Positions 20,640 through 32,878 of a stretch of DNA of 64,000 bases are shown piece after piece (position 1 is the stretch's first letter; each line of letters opens with the position of its first letter). The stretch is taken from the NCBI GenBank assembly GCA_013176395.1, contig JABMLP010000020.1:496001-560000 (forward strand), written 5' to 3'. The DNA is from Venturia oleaginea (Eukaryota; Ascomycota; Dothideomycetes; Venturiales; Venturiaceae). A program made the translations under genes and the position numbers. The notes beneath the pieces were generated by a model, which was not told where the DNA came from, ran no database searches, and was given only the letters and a program-made list of their open reading frames with translations.

Positions 20640-23600
20640 CTAACTGCTACTTCCTGTGGCTTCGTTGCCCTCGCTGCCTGGCCTGGGCTTCTTCTCCTCT
20701 TCTATAATGCTTTGCTCGTCCTTGACCGAGCCTGCTTCAACAACGGGAGGTTGTTTGGAAGCATCGCTCTCTGATGGAGCCTTGCCCGTGTTCGAGTTTG
20801 GTCCCTCGACATCAGGGTGTGGCGGCGCAACTTCTCGAGGTGCCCCGTCTACAGGTCCTTCGTAGACCTCATTGCCTGCCGCATCGATGATGCGTGTTCT
20901 GGTCTCATAGCGAGTCTGTCGTTCGATTAGTGAGCGCACTAGGTGAGCTTGCTGTCGCATTCATACCTGGAAGCTGACTTTGTCCTTCATCTCTTCCACC
21001 TCTTCAGGACTGAGAAGCCTACCGTTTTCATCACGGTACTCCACCCTTTCCTCACGGTTAATGATTCGCTCCTCTCCGTCCTGTGGTGGGGCTTGTTGGG
21101 GTGGTGGAGGTGGTGGAGGAGGGTTGTCAGACTCTGGCGTGACGTGTGCTTTCTTCTCGGGCTCGCCGACTTGATTTCCAGCTGGGACTGCCGAAGCTGG
21201 AATATTCGAGGCAGGAGTCGATTGAATGCTTGCGTATGCATCATACGATTCAAGGAAAGTGTTGCAATCCCAATCCCAGGTGCCAAAAAGTTTAGCCTTG
21301 TTGCACTCGGATTTTGTCCAAGGTCCACCATATGCTAGAGGAGCATATTGTGTAAACACGAAAATTGAGATAGCAAGGAAGGCAACTGCTGCGGTCTGGC
21401 CGACAACAGGCTGTCTAAGAGGACCAAGGCTGAAGCGCGAAAACAAGAAGTCAAAGGTTTGGCAGAGCACAATGATCGCAAAGTACAAGGCTGGGAAGTA
21501 GTGGTGGAGGAATAGCTGACGGGCCATCAAGAAGAATGGGAAGTAGTGAAAGAACCATCCGAGAACCGACGTGCCAACTTCGTAGTCAAATCGCTTGAAG
21601 GGAATGATCGAGTAATCGTTGAATCCACGCTGCCATCGGATAATAGCCAGAGCCTTGACCGCAGCATATACCAAGATAGCAAAAGTAGAGGACCACCAGA
21701 TGATTGGGTTGCCAATGAGGTAGATCTGGCGATGGTCTTTGCCCCAGAAGTTGATTCCGCGGCTCAAGATTGGCCACGATGGTGGACGGGAATCCCACGC
21801 GTGCGACTCAACAAGACCCGCGTTAGTTTTCCACATGACTTGCTGGAGCTCCCAGAACTTTCCAAAGAATCCTAGCTTGCGGTAGTTGACCTTCTCGGCA
21901 TCCTCGCCAATCATTGGGTGCTCATTCTGCTCAATGTACCAAACACTGTTTGGAAGCGTTCCTCCTTTGGCGCAAGTGACTTCCTGTTGTTCGAAACCCC
22001 AGTCCGGGAGCTTGACCTTGTGCGAGAAAAGAACACATCCAGTCATGAGATGAACGAGCTTGAACTTGGTCTGAATTGTCCGCAAGTACTCCTTGCCGAG
22101 ACCATTAGACATAGATTTAATGATTTCGACACGGAAGAAATCGTTGGCATCACCTTCAAAGCCTTCATAACCGTAAGCAGTAACTTCCTGTTGCCATTCG
22201 GCTTCGGTGACTGGAGGACGCTGGTCGTGGGAATGGAGTCTTCGGTGAGTGGTGATATGATAAAAACGGAGGACATCGCCATCCTTGATCTTGGTTACGT
22301 TCAGGAAATCCCATGCCTTTGGTCCCTCGAGCTTTGGTTCGTGCTCTGGAATGGTCTGGTTCTCCAAGATCCAAACATTGTTCTCATCCTTGTGTGGGTA
22401 CAGAGTAATCTGCTGTTGCTTGCTTCCAGTTGGGTACATGTGGTTGTGGGAGTGGAGATACCCGCCCTGGGTGTTGTGGTGACGGAGTGAGACACGACTT
22501 CCGAATGCAACATCCACTGGCACATCCTGCATGCCCTTGGAGTTCAGAGTGGCCTGGAATTCCGAAGACATGAACCCGTCGCCCTCGCCAGGATTGACTA
22601 AGCACAAGAAGTGGATACCGAACATGGCCATGTAGAAAGTAACTGGGATGACAATCAAGCAGAAGATGCGGGCAAAGAAGTGCTTGAACCAACGTCGCTG
22701 TCGCACGTTAGTAGCTGTTCATTCATGCTTCAAGGATTTACTCACTGGAGTGACCGTCGTTGTGTCTCCAAGGAGAACCCAGAGTTGTAGCACGGTCAAT
22801 GATCCAACCCATGCAATTGTGAACAGACCGACCCATTTCACGCTGACAGTGGCACCGAGAGCAAGACCAGTTGCAGCGAGCCAGAACCACCATAATGGCT
22901 TGAAAGCCTTTGCGGGTCCTTGTTCATGCTGGTTTGTGAAGCAGGTCCAGGAGAGGGCAGTCAGGGCAGTAAAAATGACCAGTGGAGAATCGAGGAGGAT
23001 AAGGCGCGATTGAGTGATCAGACCGTTCTCTGTAGCAATTGTTAGCTTGATTACTGCTGCAGGTGGCGCAGATCATACCGAAAATCAAGAGTCCTGCGCC
23101 GAGAGCAGCTGTCACCGTTCGACAACCAGTAGCCTTAAGAGTCAAGAACATGGTGGGAATGGTCATGATGCCCATGACGGCTGGGAGCATGCGCATAGCC
23201 ACATATGGCACATTCGGCTCCAGGTAATCCTTTCCAATATCCTTGAAGTCGAAATCTCCATTGAATCCAGCCAACCATCCAGCAAGTGTAATGAGAAGTT
23301 TCGCTAGCGGAGGGTGTACGTCCATAAAGAATTTGCCCTTGATGTACTTTGAGGCAAAGCCTCCAAAGCTGTTGGCTCCATGTTAGCGAGTGCCCAATTG
23401 TCTCAGCTGAGATTCTACGTACTGGACTTCATCGAAGACGACGCTGGTAGGCTGGTATATCCTGAACAATCGTACTAAGGACCCCAAGAAGGTAATGAGG
23501 GCCAGCAATTGCCAATCGGAGCTTGGAAGGCTGAAGATGTCATGGTCTTTGACACCTTCTGAGGCGAATCCCTTAGAGGGCTTTGTGGTCTTTGCGACTG

Positions 23601-23712
23601 GGACATCAGAGTTTGGCTTGCGGGCTGGTGACCTGCTCTTCGACCTGCTCTTTGAACGTTTCTTCTGGGTCTGGTCACCCAGATATTGGGTAGCGACAGG
23701 CTGGGTGGGCAT
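20640..23712 (-). CDS. PMT1: dolichyl-phosphate-mannose protein O-mannosyltransferase, PMT1 subfamily
   Basis: Five exons (23423-23712, 23079-23368, 22746-23029, 20967-22697, 20640-20915) with introns of 48-54 bp give 956 residues. The N-terminus is a basic SR-rich cytosolic tail. The first luminal loop carries the catalytic Asp94-Glu95 in VFDEVHFGGFASKYIKG, whose His codon is completed by splicing, and MDVHPPLAKLL. Three MIR-type repeats occupy about residues 320-520 (SLRHHNTQGGYLHSHNHMYP, RRLHSHD, GCVLFSHKVKLP). Multiple helices and a C-terminal acidic, Pro-rich tail follow. The motif around the active site matches Pmt1 better than Pmt2 or Pmt4. The enzyme starts O-mannosylation of secretory proteins in the ER. 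The PMT1 assignment is by remembered sequence. Confidence 0.93.
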
Positions 23713-25897
23713 TTTGGACAAAGTCCAGGGCGCGCGGCTGTCTCAGATTGACTGTGTCGGTGCAGTCCCAATGTTCAGCATAGGTCTTCACGTGGCTGAT
23801 ATTGGACAACGGAGGTGGAATTGGGGAGTTTTGAAGTTAAGCCGGCGCGTGGGCAGCCAGGGAAAGGAGCGTAGGAAGAGGAGCGTGTTCGAAGTTCTTT
23901 GGGTGAGCACTGAGGATAGATTGCTCAGGTCTGGGTAGGGGCGATCAGTGGATTCGTAACCCGCAACTGCAAGGCTACGGGCACAGTGGTTTTTCAAGGG
24001 GTTATGCCACCTATCCTGATCCATAACCCCTGTTGATGTTCGCAAACCAGCTCCGACCATCCAAACTTCCGAAGTAAATCCAAAGTATATTTGGACTTGC
24101 ATCGACCTCTCCCTACCCTAACTACTACAACTAGCACGCCATTCTTGACCTACTTTCTCCACATTCATCCAACACCGATTATTCTGGTATACGCAAGGTT
24201 TCGCCTGCCGCAAAACACACATCAGCATTACCCCAAAATATTCAACAACACGAGAAAGGACATTTCTTGCCCAGACGGGTGCATTTTCAAAAAGAATCTT
24301 GGACACTTACTTCACGACATAACTGTCTCCACCCTGGGTCAATGGGAGTACCGGGTTTTCTTTTTTCATCGTAGTATCTATTGCCCTTCTCGTCCTTGAG
24401 GAAACAGAAGCCTGTATAGCTGTCCCATACATCGCATTGTGTCTGTTTCACGGGGAAAAGAGAAAGGGTTTCAAGTCTCCAGCTGCAAATGCATTGCCAG
24501 AATATACTACGCTACACAGTAATATACTCGGACTCGTATATATACACTCATTATATACATTCTACTCCATAAAATCAGGTCAGATATGGCTGACATCTCG
24601 ATAATGCATGTCTGAGTATATTGGTATATAGCGTGGTACATTCTGGCTATGCATCAAGAATTATGTCGCTATTATGGTTCGTATTGTCGTTTGTGTATCA
24701 ACGTAGACATTCTTCAAGTCTGACTGACGATGACTGGTTGACTGACTGACTGGCGCCCGCAAATCTGATCTATGCCAAGGCAATGCATTGACGGCTAGGG
24801 ACCTGGATAGAACCGTTCATTAAGTAGGAGCTTTCAAGTATGCCGAGCCTTTTTAGAAATGACCTTATCAGTCTAGGGGTAAGAATCAACTGATCTACGT
24901 GTTACAACTAGGTTCTACTGTACTACGGTACGGTATCGATCAGTCAATCAATAGACTAGAGAATGCCCACGTTGATGCACAAATCACAACACTGTGTACA
25001 TTAACGTGGACAATCTACAAGGTACGACAGACTGACAGACTGGGTGACGCCCGTAATTTTGTTCCAACAGTACGCTAAGATCGCTAAGGATTTAACTTTA
25101 GGATAGGATCGTATTCTCCTTCATAGAAACTGCGTTTGGTGTTTGAGGACCATGGCTCGGAAGATATCAGGAATCCACTGTTGTCTTACTCTTACCATAG
25201 TACCTCCTAGCCAAGGTAACTGACGTTGATTTGGTTCTAAAAGGCTTGTAATAGCGAGTTATCAGATTCACAAGACTGTCGAAGACGCGAGGCACGTAAG
25301 GTTTGGAAACCTGAAGTTGGACCATTCTCATCTTTTGATCGCCCGGTTCAAACTGTTATTTCCTTCTGCAACTTCCACCATATTGTATGTATACATACTT
25401 GTCGTCCATGAAGTGCAAGTATCACTCATTCAGTTCCTGGAAATGCAGTGATTGAAAGTACTCACAGGCCGTGAAGTCGTGAGACTGCTGCCTGACGAAT
25501 CCTAGCGTATGACCTGACACGCCTGGTTTTGAGACTTTGATCTTCGACTCCAACCCCATCTCAACACCGCCATTGCCATACAAACAACTGCGCATACTAC
25601 AATTCCTTGAGGTGCGTTAGTTGAACAGCAGTGAAGCCAGGATCCAGCAGCGAAGTCGATTGAGAGAGCACGCGAACAAAACTCGCCAGGAAGCCTTGGC
25701 GATTCTTTTAATACTCGCATTCAGTAAACCAGTCCTCGACCAAGTCAACATTTCGACTTATATCTCGGGGTGCCGTGGTTCTACCCGGATATCTCAAGTC
25801 TCGCGCTTGAAAAGTCTTTGCCATTAGTAATCCCAAGCTGAAGCCGTGGGAAACGCGCCCTCGACCAGAGACCACTCCAACATATCTAGCCAGCGCA
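23713..25897. other. 2.2-kb intergenic region between divergent PMT1 and SF3A1 genes
   Basis: This is the shared upstream region of PMT1 (left) and SF3A1 (right). No convincing gene. About 24480-24720 is AT-rich with short TATATA runs. GACTGACTGACTGG near 24740 and GACTGACAGACTGG near 25030 are each followed by a GCCCG-type motif and could be remnants of one old repeat. The last 300 bp look like a C/T-mixed promoter. Confidence 0.45.
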
Positions 25898-27473
25898 ATG
25901 GCGCAACCCGCAGAAGTAGTCGCGTCCATCGGAATAGATGACATTCACGGCGCTGCTCCACCTGGCGTCGTTTTGCCATCAAGAGACCTCCGCGCTACCA
26001 TCGAGAAGACCGCCGGTTACGTTGTACGCAACGGCGCGGCATTTGAGGCTCGTATCAGGGAACAGGCCGCCACCAAACCTCAGTTCGCCTTCATCCTTCC
26101 AAACGATCCATACAATCCTTTCTACCAATGGCGGGTGTCGGAGATTATGCAGGGAAAAGAGACGGACCTGTCTGCAGGACGCGAAAGCGAAACTGCTGTC
26201 AAGGAGCCAGCGAAACCCAAAGGACCAGAACCTCCACCAGACTTCCTCTTCTCTGCTCGAATGCCCAACATCAGTGCACAGGATCTAGATGTCGTGAAGC
26301 TCACTGCGCTCTTTGCTGCCAAAAATGGACGTTCGTGGACCACGTCTCTATCGCAGCGCGAGGCAGGAAATTACCAGTTCGACTTCTTGCGACCAAATCA
26401 TAGTCTGTACCAATTCTTCACACGTCTCGTGGACCAGTACCAGCTCCTCTTGAACGGTAGTACTCTCGAAGATGGCAAGCCGGAGCAAGCTCGCATTGCA
26501 GAGCTGGAGAAGAATTCCAAGGACAAGTTCAACGTCTTAGAAAAGGCAAAGAAGCGTGCCGAGTGGGTCAAATACCAGGAACAACAAAAAGCGAAGAAGG
26601 AAGAGGAAGCAGAAAGGGAGGCCAAGGAGTTCGCAGAGATCGATTGGCACGACTTTTTTGTTGCTGGCTCTATCATTTTCACTGAAGAAGATGAGCACAT
26701 GGATCTGCCGCCGCCACAAAGTCTGAACGACCTTCAAAGTGCCTCTCTCGAGCAGAAGGGCAAATATAAGCTCGCTATTGAAGAAACCGCGCCGACTGAT
26801 GACTTCAACTACAGCAACACTGTACAGCCTTCATATGGACAGCCACCACCGTTCTATCCACAGCAGCCAGTTCAACAAGTTGCGTACCCACAACAACCAC
26901 AATACCCCGTGCAAGACCAAGAGGAGGATGCGCGGATACAGGAACGAGAAGCAGAGCGCGAGCGGGCCCAGCAGGCGATGGCCGCAGCAAAGGCCACTCC
27001 TTCTGCAGTGCGTATTCTGCCAGCAGCCGCATCCAGGGCAGCAGCCCGACGAGGAAAGGTACAAACTCGAGAGTGCCCCAATTGCAAGCAGCAGATTCCC
27101 TGGGACGAAATGGATCAGCACATCAAAAGTGAGATCTTTTTCCTGAACTCGTTCGTGATTTTTTGCTAACAGCGCAATAGTTGAGCTCATGGATCCTCGA
27201 TACCGCGAGCAAAAGAACAAAGAACAGCAACGCACTGCGACTACCAACATCTCCACCCACGATGTCGCAAACAATCTCAAGCGGTTGGCTTCTCAGCGAA
27301 CAGACGTGTTCGACCAAGTCAGCGGCCTACCACTTAGTAAGGAAGAGGAGGACAGGCGAAAGAGAGCCGCTATCTCGTATGATGGAAATCCAGCCACTGC
27401 AAACGCTGCTCTGGGCCAGGGTATGACTTTGGAAGATCAGATCAAGCTAATCCACAAGAAGGCCGGCCAGTGA
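25898..27473 (+). CDS. SF3A1: splicing factor 3A subunit 1 (Prp21/SF3A1)
   Basis: Exons 25898-27128 and 27181-27473 are joined by a 52-bp intron (GTGAGA donor, GCTAACAG branch, CAATAG acceptor), giving 507 residues. Two SURP (SWAP) domains are visible: about residues 29-75 (VVRNGAAFEARIREQ, then FAFILPNDPYNPFYQW) and about 135-180 (ALFAAKNGRSWTTSLSQRE, then FDFLRPNHSLYQFF). A central acidic and coiled-coil region follows, then a Pro/Gln-rich part and the conserved end (ECPNCKQQIPWDEM, IELMDPRY, NLKRLASQRTDVF, LSKEEEDRRK). Fungal proteins lack the ubiquitin-like domain of animal SF3A1, as here. The protein acts in the U2 snRNP in pre-spliceosome assembly. Confidence 0.95.
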
Positions 27474-28837
27474 TTTCATTGCGCTGACGTGCTTGTAACA
27501 TTAGGTTTTTTAACGATCTTGGGTAACTACCGACAGTGGCAAGAAAGAGCCCGTCGGGACGGCGCTATTCACTTGAACAAAAGAAAAATCTCGTTGTCCT
27601 TCCTGGACACGACAGGCTCTCAAAGGATCCTTCGGGGACGTCATCAGGGTGCCTTCTTGCAATTAGCGAGGCGCAAGTTCGAATGTATGATAAGTAGAAC
27701 AATGGAATCGTCTTGCAATTCGATCTTGACCTCCTAACACCTGGTAGTTTCACCGATACCTTTCATTTCGACGAACTTTTTGACTAGTGTGTAACGTCCT
27801 CTAATCTGCCCCTTTCAGCCTTGAGACAAAAGCACCCCTTCCGAGTCGGCCAATCGTTCCCTTACGGACAATGGAATAAGGCTTTGTTCGTGATGTACTC
27901 TTTCAAGTTAAGTACAATGCCCGTTGACCTACATGCAAACTGATATTAGCGGCATTTTCGATATCGCGGTTGATTCTCAATAATTCGATCAGGAAATATA
28001 GAATGTATACAATAAAAAACGCAGCGGATGCAACTCTCACTGTGGCCATAGGTGCCTGTTTGACAAACGCTTTCGCATCGAATTCCTTCAGTCCCAAGTC
28101 GGTGTCAACTTATTTTATTGATATCATCTAAGATCAGTCCTACGAAGAGTTGTTGAACGCGAAACAAAACGTATAGACCTACTGCTAATAGTACACAGGC
28201 TCAACATCATTTTTCCTCTCAACACTTCAGATGGATCATGTCCTTGGGACTGGCAGTTTCCATCTTGCCTAAATCTGGCTCCTTCTTTCGATCAGCAGCC
28301 AGGAAATACTCACTGATGTTCTAGAAAGAAAGTATGGCTAATCCCAATCAAGCTGGTCAAAGAAAGAATGAAATGGATTGAACAAATCTACTATAGCATT
28401 GAAGATTTTGAAGGAGAAAGATTGGGTCACCCGACCTTTGGCGAGCTTGAAATATCTTTCACGAAGTTGAAACGGAAAGAGAAATACAAGGCAACTGTCT
28501 TACAAGTACCTTGAATCATCCGCCATATGGTAGCAGATGGATCAATACGTTCTTGCGCGGCAGTTGTATGTTTACACAGTGCGACCGTTAACTATGGCCC
28601 CTCCTGTCCTACGCAAATACCAAACAACGCTCTCGTTTTGGTAACTCTCAATCCAAGATCGATAGTGATATGTTTCTGGCAGTTTTTTGTCTTTCGATTG
28701 CCAGAAATTTATCGATGTCAATCCCAAGCTGAGCGTTGTATGTTGAGGACGAATGCCCACGTCGCGCTTGCCCAAAGGTTTGCAGTATCTATTCATCCTT
28801 CCAAACAAGCACTTCTAACTGTACAACACCGCCCCAA
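27474..28837. other. intergenic with possible minus-strand exons
   Basis: No supported gene. On the minus strand, about 28235-28325 reads FLAADRKKEPDLGKMETASP to a stop after a TTTCTAG acceptor, and 27903-28115 reads KVDTDLGLKEFDAKAFVKQA followed by a membrane-like helix (ASAAFFIVYILYFLIELL). These look like terminal pieces of one or two small genes whose starts I cannot place. Confidence 0.35.
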
Positions 28838-29830
28838 ATGTTCAAACTCTGTCGCGGTACACTTGTCAAGACTGCTCGCGTTCTTCATAGACGTCGACAC
28901 GTCCATGGCACAATTCGTACACCAAAAGTCCGGTCTTCCGCATGGCCAAGTGTCCTCCCTATCACTCTAGGCGCCGTTGCAACCTCTCATGCCCTGTTCG
29001 CTTTGAATGCCTCCTCCCCAACGGACCATGAAGCCGCATTTGCACGATGGAACCACCCAAACATGCAATGGAGATACTCCCCGACCCTCAGCTCAGGCGA
29101 AGCTTTGGGTGCCTTGGAAGCCGATTGGGCAGCTTCAATCGATGCAACTGGTGTTGATATTGAGACAAGAGCAGCGGCAGTGTTCAAGCTTTTGTTTGCG
29201 TGGTTCGATGTCTACCGGATTGGTCCCCACCAGGACAAAGTTTACTGTGATGACCAGACTATTGCCGCATTAGCTGCCTGTCAACTGGCCAAAAACGAAT
29301 TCATTTCGATGGAGACCTCGAGGTTGATGAATCCAAGTCATCACCATATCTCGAAAGACATCGCCGACATCGAAAAGGACATATGGGATCTCATTTGCAG
29401 CAATAACTCTCAGGGTCCTCCGGGGATAAGATTGAATGCCAGCCAAGCCAGCGACGAAGTAAAATTGGCGTGCGTTGCGGGTATTGTTGTAAAAACGATG
29501 CACTGCAGGTGCGACGTCCACAAAATCGCTGAGCTCTACCCGGTGAACACTCCCGAAAAGGAGGAGAGACTGCAGGAGATTCTCATGGCTTGCGAGTACT
29601 GGAGGATGACCAGTGCAGCCGAACGGATACTCACATGTAACCTGGTAGGTTTAGCAGCGAGGTTCGAGAACAAGACGGAGATATGGGAGGAGGTGTGGAA
29701 AATGGGGTACCATCCTTATTATGATGATAAGCTTGAATTTGCGAATGATGCCATGGACCTGGTCCTCCGAGTGATGAAGCTCACGTGCCAGGAGATCAGG
29801 AGAGAGACGGCTGAGATCATTACGAATTAG
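28838..29830 (+). CDS. hypothetical protein with mitochondrial-like presequence, 330 aa
   Basis: The open frame begins upstream without ATG; the first ATG is 28838, giving 330 residues. Residues 1-35 are basic and Ser/Arg-rich with no acidic residues (MFKLCRGTLVKTARVLHRRR), fitting a mitochondrial presequence, followed by a short hydrophobic stretch (VLPITLGAVATSHALFAL). The rest is soluble and helical, with WRYSPTLSSGEALGALEADW and EKEERLQEILMACEYWRMTS. No catalytic motif was recognised and no intron is required. It may be lineage-specific. Confidence is good that it is a gene and low on location. Confidence 0.65.
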   Translation: MFKLCRGTLVKTARVLHRRRHVHGTIRTPKVRSSAWPSVLPITLGAVATSHALFALNASSPTDHEAAFARWNHPNMQWRYSPTLSSGEALGALEADWAASIDATGVDIETRAAAVFKLLFAWFDVYRIGPHQDKVYCDDQTIAALAACQLAKNEFISMETSRLMNPSHHHISKDIADIEKDIWDLICSNNSQGPPGIRLNASQASDEVKLACVAGIVVKTMHCRCDVHKIAELYPVNTPEKEERLQEILMACEYWRMTSAAERILTCNLVGLAARFENKTEIWEEVWKMGYHPYYDDKLEFANDAMDLVLRVMKLTCQEIRRETAEIITN

Positions 29831-30094
29831 AAGGTTTGGGCTCCGCATGACTTAGTATGGTCAAGACGCATTGATGTGTTGTATACAATATGACAACTGA
29901 TAGCAGCAATAGTGCTACCGCTAAAAGAAGAGGTCTTTGGATTTCAAGTCTCTGAACTTCAGATAATATTGATATATTTTTGGCAACGTTTAGCTAACAA
30001 TTTATTCGAAATTTGTCCATATCGATCATAAATCGAAGGACTTCATCTCAAGATGTAAACTCGTATTTCCGATAGCAAGAAGGGAGGTGATCCC

Positions 30095-30761
30095 TCACAT
30101 CTGACCTCCTAATTCTGGCGCATCAAAGCTGAGTTCGTCCGACTGGTGCCCATGGATTTGGAGCCTACCTATAACAATGTCATCCTCTGAGAAAGCAACG
30201 CAGAAGCAAAGATCTTCACCTTTTCCTTACAGCACGAGGATGGTAAGCCGCGGAATTGATGTGCAGACCAAACCACAAATCGTACTCATCATGCCTCCAA
30301 TCCTCCTCTATCGTCAAACACTCCTCAAAACACCAAAACATATTTCCTCATCTTCCCGCGTGAACCACGTCAAAGAATCCTCCGTAACAGCTTGGATCAC
30401 GAGGGGTTCAAGAGCCACATACCGTATCGCTGAACTTGATCTTCAGGGTCAATGAGAAACGAGCGAGGGATTGGTAGGTCATACTTCGCAGTGTACACTG
30501 AGGCGTCGAAGAAGATGCCGACTACATGACCAATTCTTGGATCGGGGCAATACTGGAAGCATGGTTAGTGCGTGCCAGAGGGACCATCCGAATAGAGTGG
30601 TGGGCGCGGAATGCCGGATATGTGTTTCGTACCCATCTTTGGAAGCTCCAGGCGCTGATTGATCGATTTAAAGAGGCTGTGGGAGGACTTCGCAAGGGTT
30701 CAAATTGGTGCCAGATGATGATCTGGCCCAGGAGTCGTAAAAAGGGGCTTAGGATAGGCAA
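30095..30761 (-). CDS. uncertain multi-exon gene or pseudogene
   Basis: Several minus-strand pieces look coding: SLNRSISAWSFQRW (about 30680-30640), GHVVGIFFDASVYTAKYDLP and PIPRSFLIDPEDQVQRY (about 30530-30420), AVTEDSLTWFTREDEEICFG (about 30390-30330) and LCFCVAFSEDDIVIGRLQIH to a stop at 30095. A GTACGA donor and CACTAACCATGCTTCCAG acceptor region (about 30635-30555) can join the first two, and an intron of about 100 bp the last two. The join between QRY and AVTED would need a 32-bp intron or a frame change. No start codon could be fixed and no family was recognised. Confidence 0.35.
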
Positions 30762-31052
30762 AGAGAAGCCAGTGCAAGTTGGAATCGGCTAGGAAGATGA
30801 TGGATAGAATGTTGCAAGTGTGCGTTGAATGGTTTTTTGACCTCTCTCACTCTTTCACAGACAATTACCAGCACCAATGTGTCCAATCTTTAAAGTCAAA
30901 GGAATGATCAAACTGCTTCAAATTCAATTCATAGACCAACATGACCACCCTGTTAATCAGTAACGCCGCCCTATACAGCTCCTGCTTGATAAAGGAGGGA
31001 ACAAAAGTGCAACTCTCATATACGTGCAAATGCGCCTCTTCCCTGAGATAGA
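30762..31052. other. intergenic, no gene seen
   Basis: This lies between the uncertain gene and the ZIP transporter and contains the transporter's 3' flank. Nothing recognisable. Confidence 0.4.
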
Positions 31053-32633
31053 TCACGCCCAAGCACCTACCAAAGCCATAAGTAATGCCCCAGCTACTAC
31101 AGAACCACAAGCCTGGAATCTTCTCTTTCCTCTTAATGTCTTGTAACTGCCATCACTCAAGAAATCCTCAGCCAGCAATTCCACCAATCCCGCGAAAAGC
31201 AAGAGCCCTGAAGATATAGCATTCATCATGCCCACGGTTAGCAATCCTGCCATGCTTTCTGGGTCGTAAAGTCTGTGGATTGCCAATCCGATCGCTTGTC
31301 CGATTGGCGTTGTGGTCCCATATGCCAAAGCCATGAGCCAAGGCTTCATACTTCCAGCTGGGAACTGTAGTGCTGATATTCTGCTGCCCAAAGCCAGCCC
31401 CTCGAAAGTCTGGTGGAAAGATATTGCAACTAGCAATACTGCGAAAGGAGGACCAGTCGAGACAGACAGGGCCATACCGATGAATATCGAGTGGAATAAT
31501 ATGCCAGCCTCCAGTAAAAGACACTGTAAGAGGGCCTTCTGATGAGCAGCGTGATCGCTGGGATCGGAAGGCTGGAGATCTGGATCCTGATGCGTGTTTT
31601 CTGAGCGGGACGGTTTTCCGTTCAAAAGGCCAGTAGCTGGAGCTTCCCCTAGCTCGTCCAGCTCATCGAGGTCGAGTTCGTCCTCGGAATCTGATGCGAA
31701 GGGATTGTCTTTCGCTTTCGAGGTTGGTGGAGGGAGTGGTGATGGTTGCCCAATCGATGGAGAACAGCCATCCATGAGATTCTCGCTTGAGCGAGACATG
31801 TCGCCTAACATCATGCCATTGGGTTTCTTCCTGTGTCGTCTAGGTCGTTCGCCCGACTGCGCCGAGCCGTTCAAGGGCTGATGATGTCCATGGTGAATAT
31901 CCTCCTCCCCATCAGGTATCCTCCCAAAGTCACTGCTGTGAGAATGGCCGGCGCCTCTCATGGCGAAGAACTGCTCTATGCCTACCACTGTGAGGACTGA
32001 GACCATGGCGATTAGACCTGGCATCGCCGGATACCGCTTGTTCCAAAATGATGGGAGACATGGGTCCGTCAACGAAATGTAGGCGGTAGGAAACAGGTGT
32101 ACGAAGGCCGTGGCTATGAGGACACCGGTTCCGAAATGGCGCGAGAGAAAGATGAATTGGTGAGGTATTGGGAGGTGAGGGTATTTGCGGGCGATGATGG
32201 GAAAGGCACATGCTGATGTATCAGGTTAGCGATAGTAACAAGAGTAGCTGTGGTAACAAGAGCAGCTGTAGTAACAAGAGCAGTTGTAGTAACAAGAGCA
32301 GCTGTAGTAACAAGAGCAGCTGTAGTAGCAAGAGCAGCTGTAGTAGCAAGAGCAGTTGTAGTAACAACACGTACCTATGGTACTCAGGGCGAGGATGAGG
32401 ACAAGTGCGCCGACATGGATGGGTGTATTGTAGCTGCCCTTGTTTTTCCCACCGCACGCCGGGCGCTCTGGGACGTGTCCACTCTGTCGTCTGGCCAGTT
32501 CGGATTGTAGTATGGCCGTGGGGATGTCGGCCCATAGTGGAATGTCTGCACGTCGATGGCGGTCAGTATTGTAGATCATGGATGCGCCGGGGGACCACTC
32601 GCCTCTGTCGAAGAGAGGACCATTCTGCGTCAT
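31053..32633 (-). CDS. ZIP family zinc/iron transporter
   Basis: Exon 1 (32375-32633) and exon 2 (31053-32212) are joined across a 162-bp intron, giving 472 residues. An N-terminal extracellular stretch with CGGKNKGSY leads into helix 1 (HVGALVLILALSTIACAFPI, the Ala completed by splicing) and RHFGTGVLIATAFVHLFPTA, the family's helices 2-3. A long variable loop has a His-rich metal-binding stretch (HHGHHQ) and acidic runs. Helices 4 and 5 carry the metal-site residues in EAGILFHSIFIGMALS and SFHQTFEGLALGSR. The gene fits fungal ZRT1/ZRT2-like plasma-membrane zinc uptake carriers. The loop's length and acidic content resemble low-affinity or vacuolar forms, so substrate affinity is open. A minisatellite fills the intron. 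Confidence 0.93.
32235..32370 (+). repeat. 18-bp minisatellite inside the ZIP transporter intron
   Basis: Seven tandem 18-bp units (GTAACAAGAGCAGCTGTA with few variants) run from 32235 to 32360 and a partial eighth to 32370. They sit entirely within the intron (32213-32374), starting 5 bp from the donor, and account for its 162-bp length against about 50 bp elsewhere. On the minus strand the unit is rich in TACTAC, which offers many pyrimidine-rich segments. Confidence 0.93.
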
Positions 32634-32878
32634 GGCTCATCCATTCAGTGGGAAGGTCAAGGTCACGGTCTTGTCAAAGGTTCGGCGTTCAATGTGACAC
32701 GTCCTTGCCAATGCCGCATTCTCACCAATGTATGAGCATTGATGGGATGCCAAACCTTGTGAGCCTTGGTAGACCCACAGGGGTTGCTTATATTGCTCGC
32801 CATTATATAATCACCCTGATCTCCAACATTTATGTACCGAGGTAGTACTTAACTTACTACAGAAAGCTACAAACATCA
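32634..32878. other. promoter of the ZIP gene
   Basis: Short intergenic gap between two minus-strand genes. No zinc-responsive element could be asserted by eye. Confidence 0.4.

Noticed and set aside
32210..32510. Long open frames in several phases over the intron minisatellite
   Set aside because: They arise because the 18-bp repeat is a multiple of three and stop-free. The ZIP transporter splice signals on the minus strand explain the region.
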